Shown here one piece after another: positions 6,111 through 6,326 of a DNA stretch of 6,326 nucleotides. This DNA comes from Pseudomonadota bacterium. Lineage in GTDB: Bacteria > Pseudomonadota > Alphaproteobacteria > Rhizobiales > Hyphomicrobiaceae. Within the stretch, counting starts at the first letter, position 1. Every line of letters starts with the position of its first letter. The notes under the pieces are model-generated. The model was not told where the DNA came from. It made no database searches and was given only the letters and a program-made list of their open reading frames with translations. The stretch lies in the NCBI GenBank assembly GCA_023392135.1, contig JAEVZQ010000489.1, positions 1 through 6,326 of the forward strand, written 5' to 3'. The translations under genes and the position numbers were made by a program.

Positions 6111-6326
6111 TCGTCGATGCGGTATTCGCGCGGGCAGATGAACGGCGCCACCTCGAAGAAGCGGCTGAAAAGGCCGGCTTACGGCTGAAGGGTCTGTGGC
6201 TGACCGCCTCGCCCGCGATCCTGATGGAGCGCGTCGCTGCCCGCCGGAACGATGCCTCAGACGCCACCGTTGACGTGGTCAAAAGCCAGATCGACTACGA
6301 TATCGGATTGCTTTCGCCATCATGGA
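5898..6326 (+). pseudogene. C-terminal P-loop kinase half of the preceding gene, in the shifted frame and cut by the window end
   Basis: Reading from AAG at 5900 gives KSTLANALAPQIGP, which completes the Walker A motif begun in the upstream frame. The frame stays open for 142 codons to the window edge. Further landmarks fit small gluconate-kinase-like P-loop kinases: HLRSDLQRKILF soon after the P-loop, GHGVIVDAVFARADERRHLE with the VIVDA strand and a following arginine-rich segment, and LWLTASPAILMERVAARR, the usual lid-region arginines. The frame has no start codon with a ribosome site at its beginning, so as written it would not be translated on its own. It belongs to the gene starting at 4818, whose intact form would exceed 500 residues. 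The clean open frame shows that the lesion is recent or artefactual. Confidence 0.8.

Overview
The window looks like chromosomal or megaplasmid DNA from a GC-rich alphaproteobacterium, most likely of the order Hyphomicrobiales (Rhizobiales). The reasons are the base composition, the rhizobial style of the Pha/Mrp antiporter subunits, the tandem-domain universal stress protein, and an FNR/FixK-type box in the one large divergent intergenic region. The species cannot be fixed from the sequence alone.

Layout. Positions 1-2276 (+) hold the distal end of a Pha/Mrp (Mnh) multisubunit cation/proton antiporter operon: the C-terminal three quarters of subunit D (cut by the window edge), then complete E, F and G. 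They are joined by three ATGA start/stop overlaps. A short convergent spacer (2277-2415) follows. On the minus strand, read right to left, lie a tandem universal stress protein (4574-3741), an unrecognised 129-residue soluble protein (3717-3328) and a DUF2189-type multi-spanning membrane protein (3225-2416). The first two look like one operon, and the third may be part of it. Reading rightward from the same control region is a two-domain protein with an APH-like kinase fold followed by a P-loop kinase. Its reading frame is broken by an apparent one-base deletion inside the Walker A motif near 5897/5898, and the gene runs off the window end.

How the parts fit. The antiporter exports Na+ or K+ in exchange for protons and is a self-contained module. 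The most informative region is the divergent spacer 4575-4817. It holds a near-perfect palindrome TTGAT-N4-GTCAA (4661-4674) matching the FNR/FixK/Anr consensus. -10-like hexamers lie at exactly the same distance on each side, as expected for class II activation in both directions. This suggests low-oxygen control of the stress-protein operon and perhaps of the kinase gene. The pairing of a universal stress protein with an APH/P-loop bifunctional protein resembles the Rv2005c/Rv2004c neighbours in the hypoxia (DosR) regulon of Mycobacterium tuberculosis, which points to a conserved low-oxygen or dormancy module. No RNA genes, insertion sequences, CRISPR arrays or integration sites were seen.
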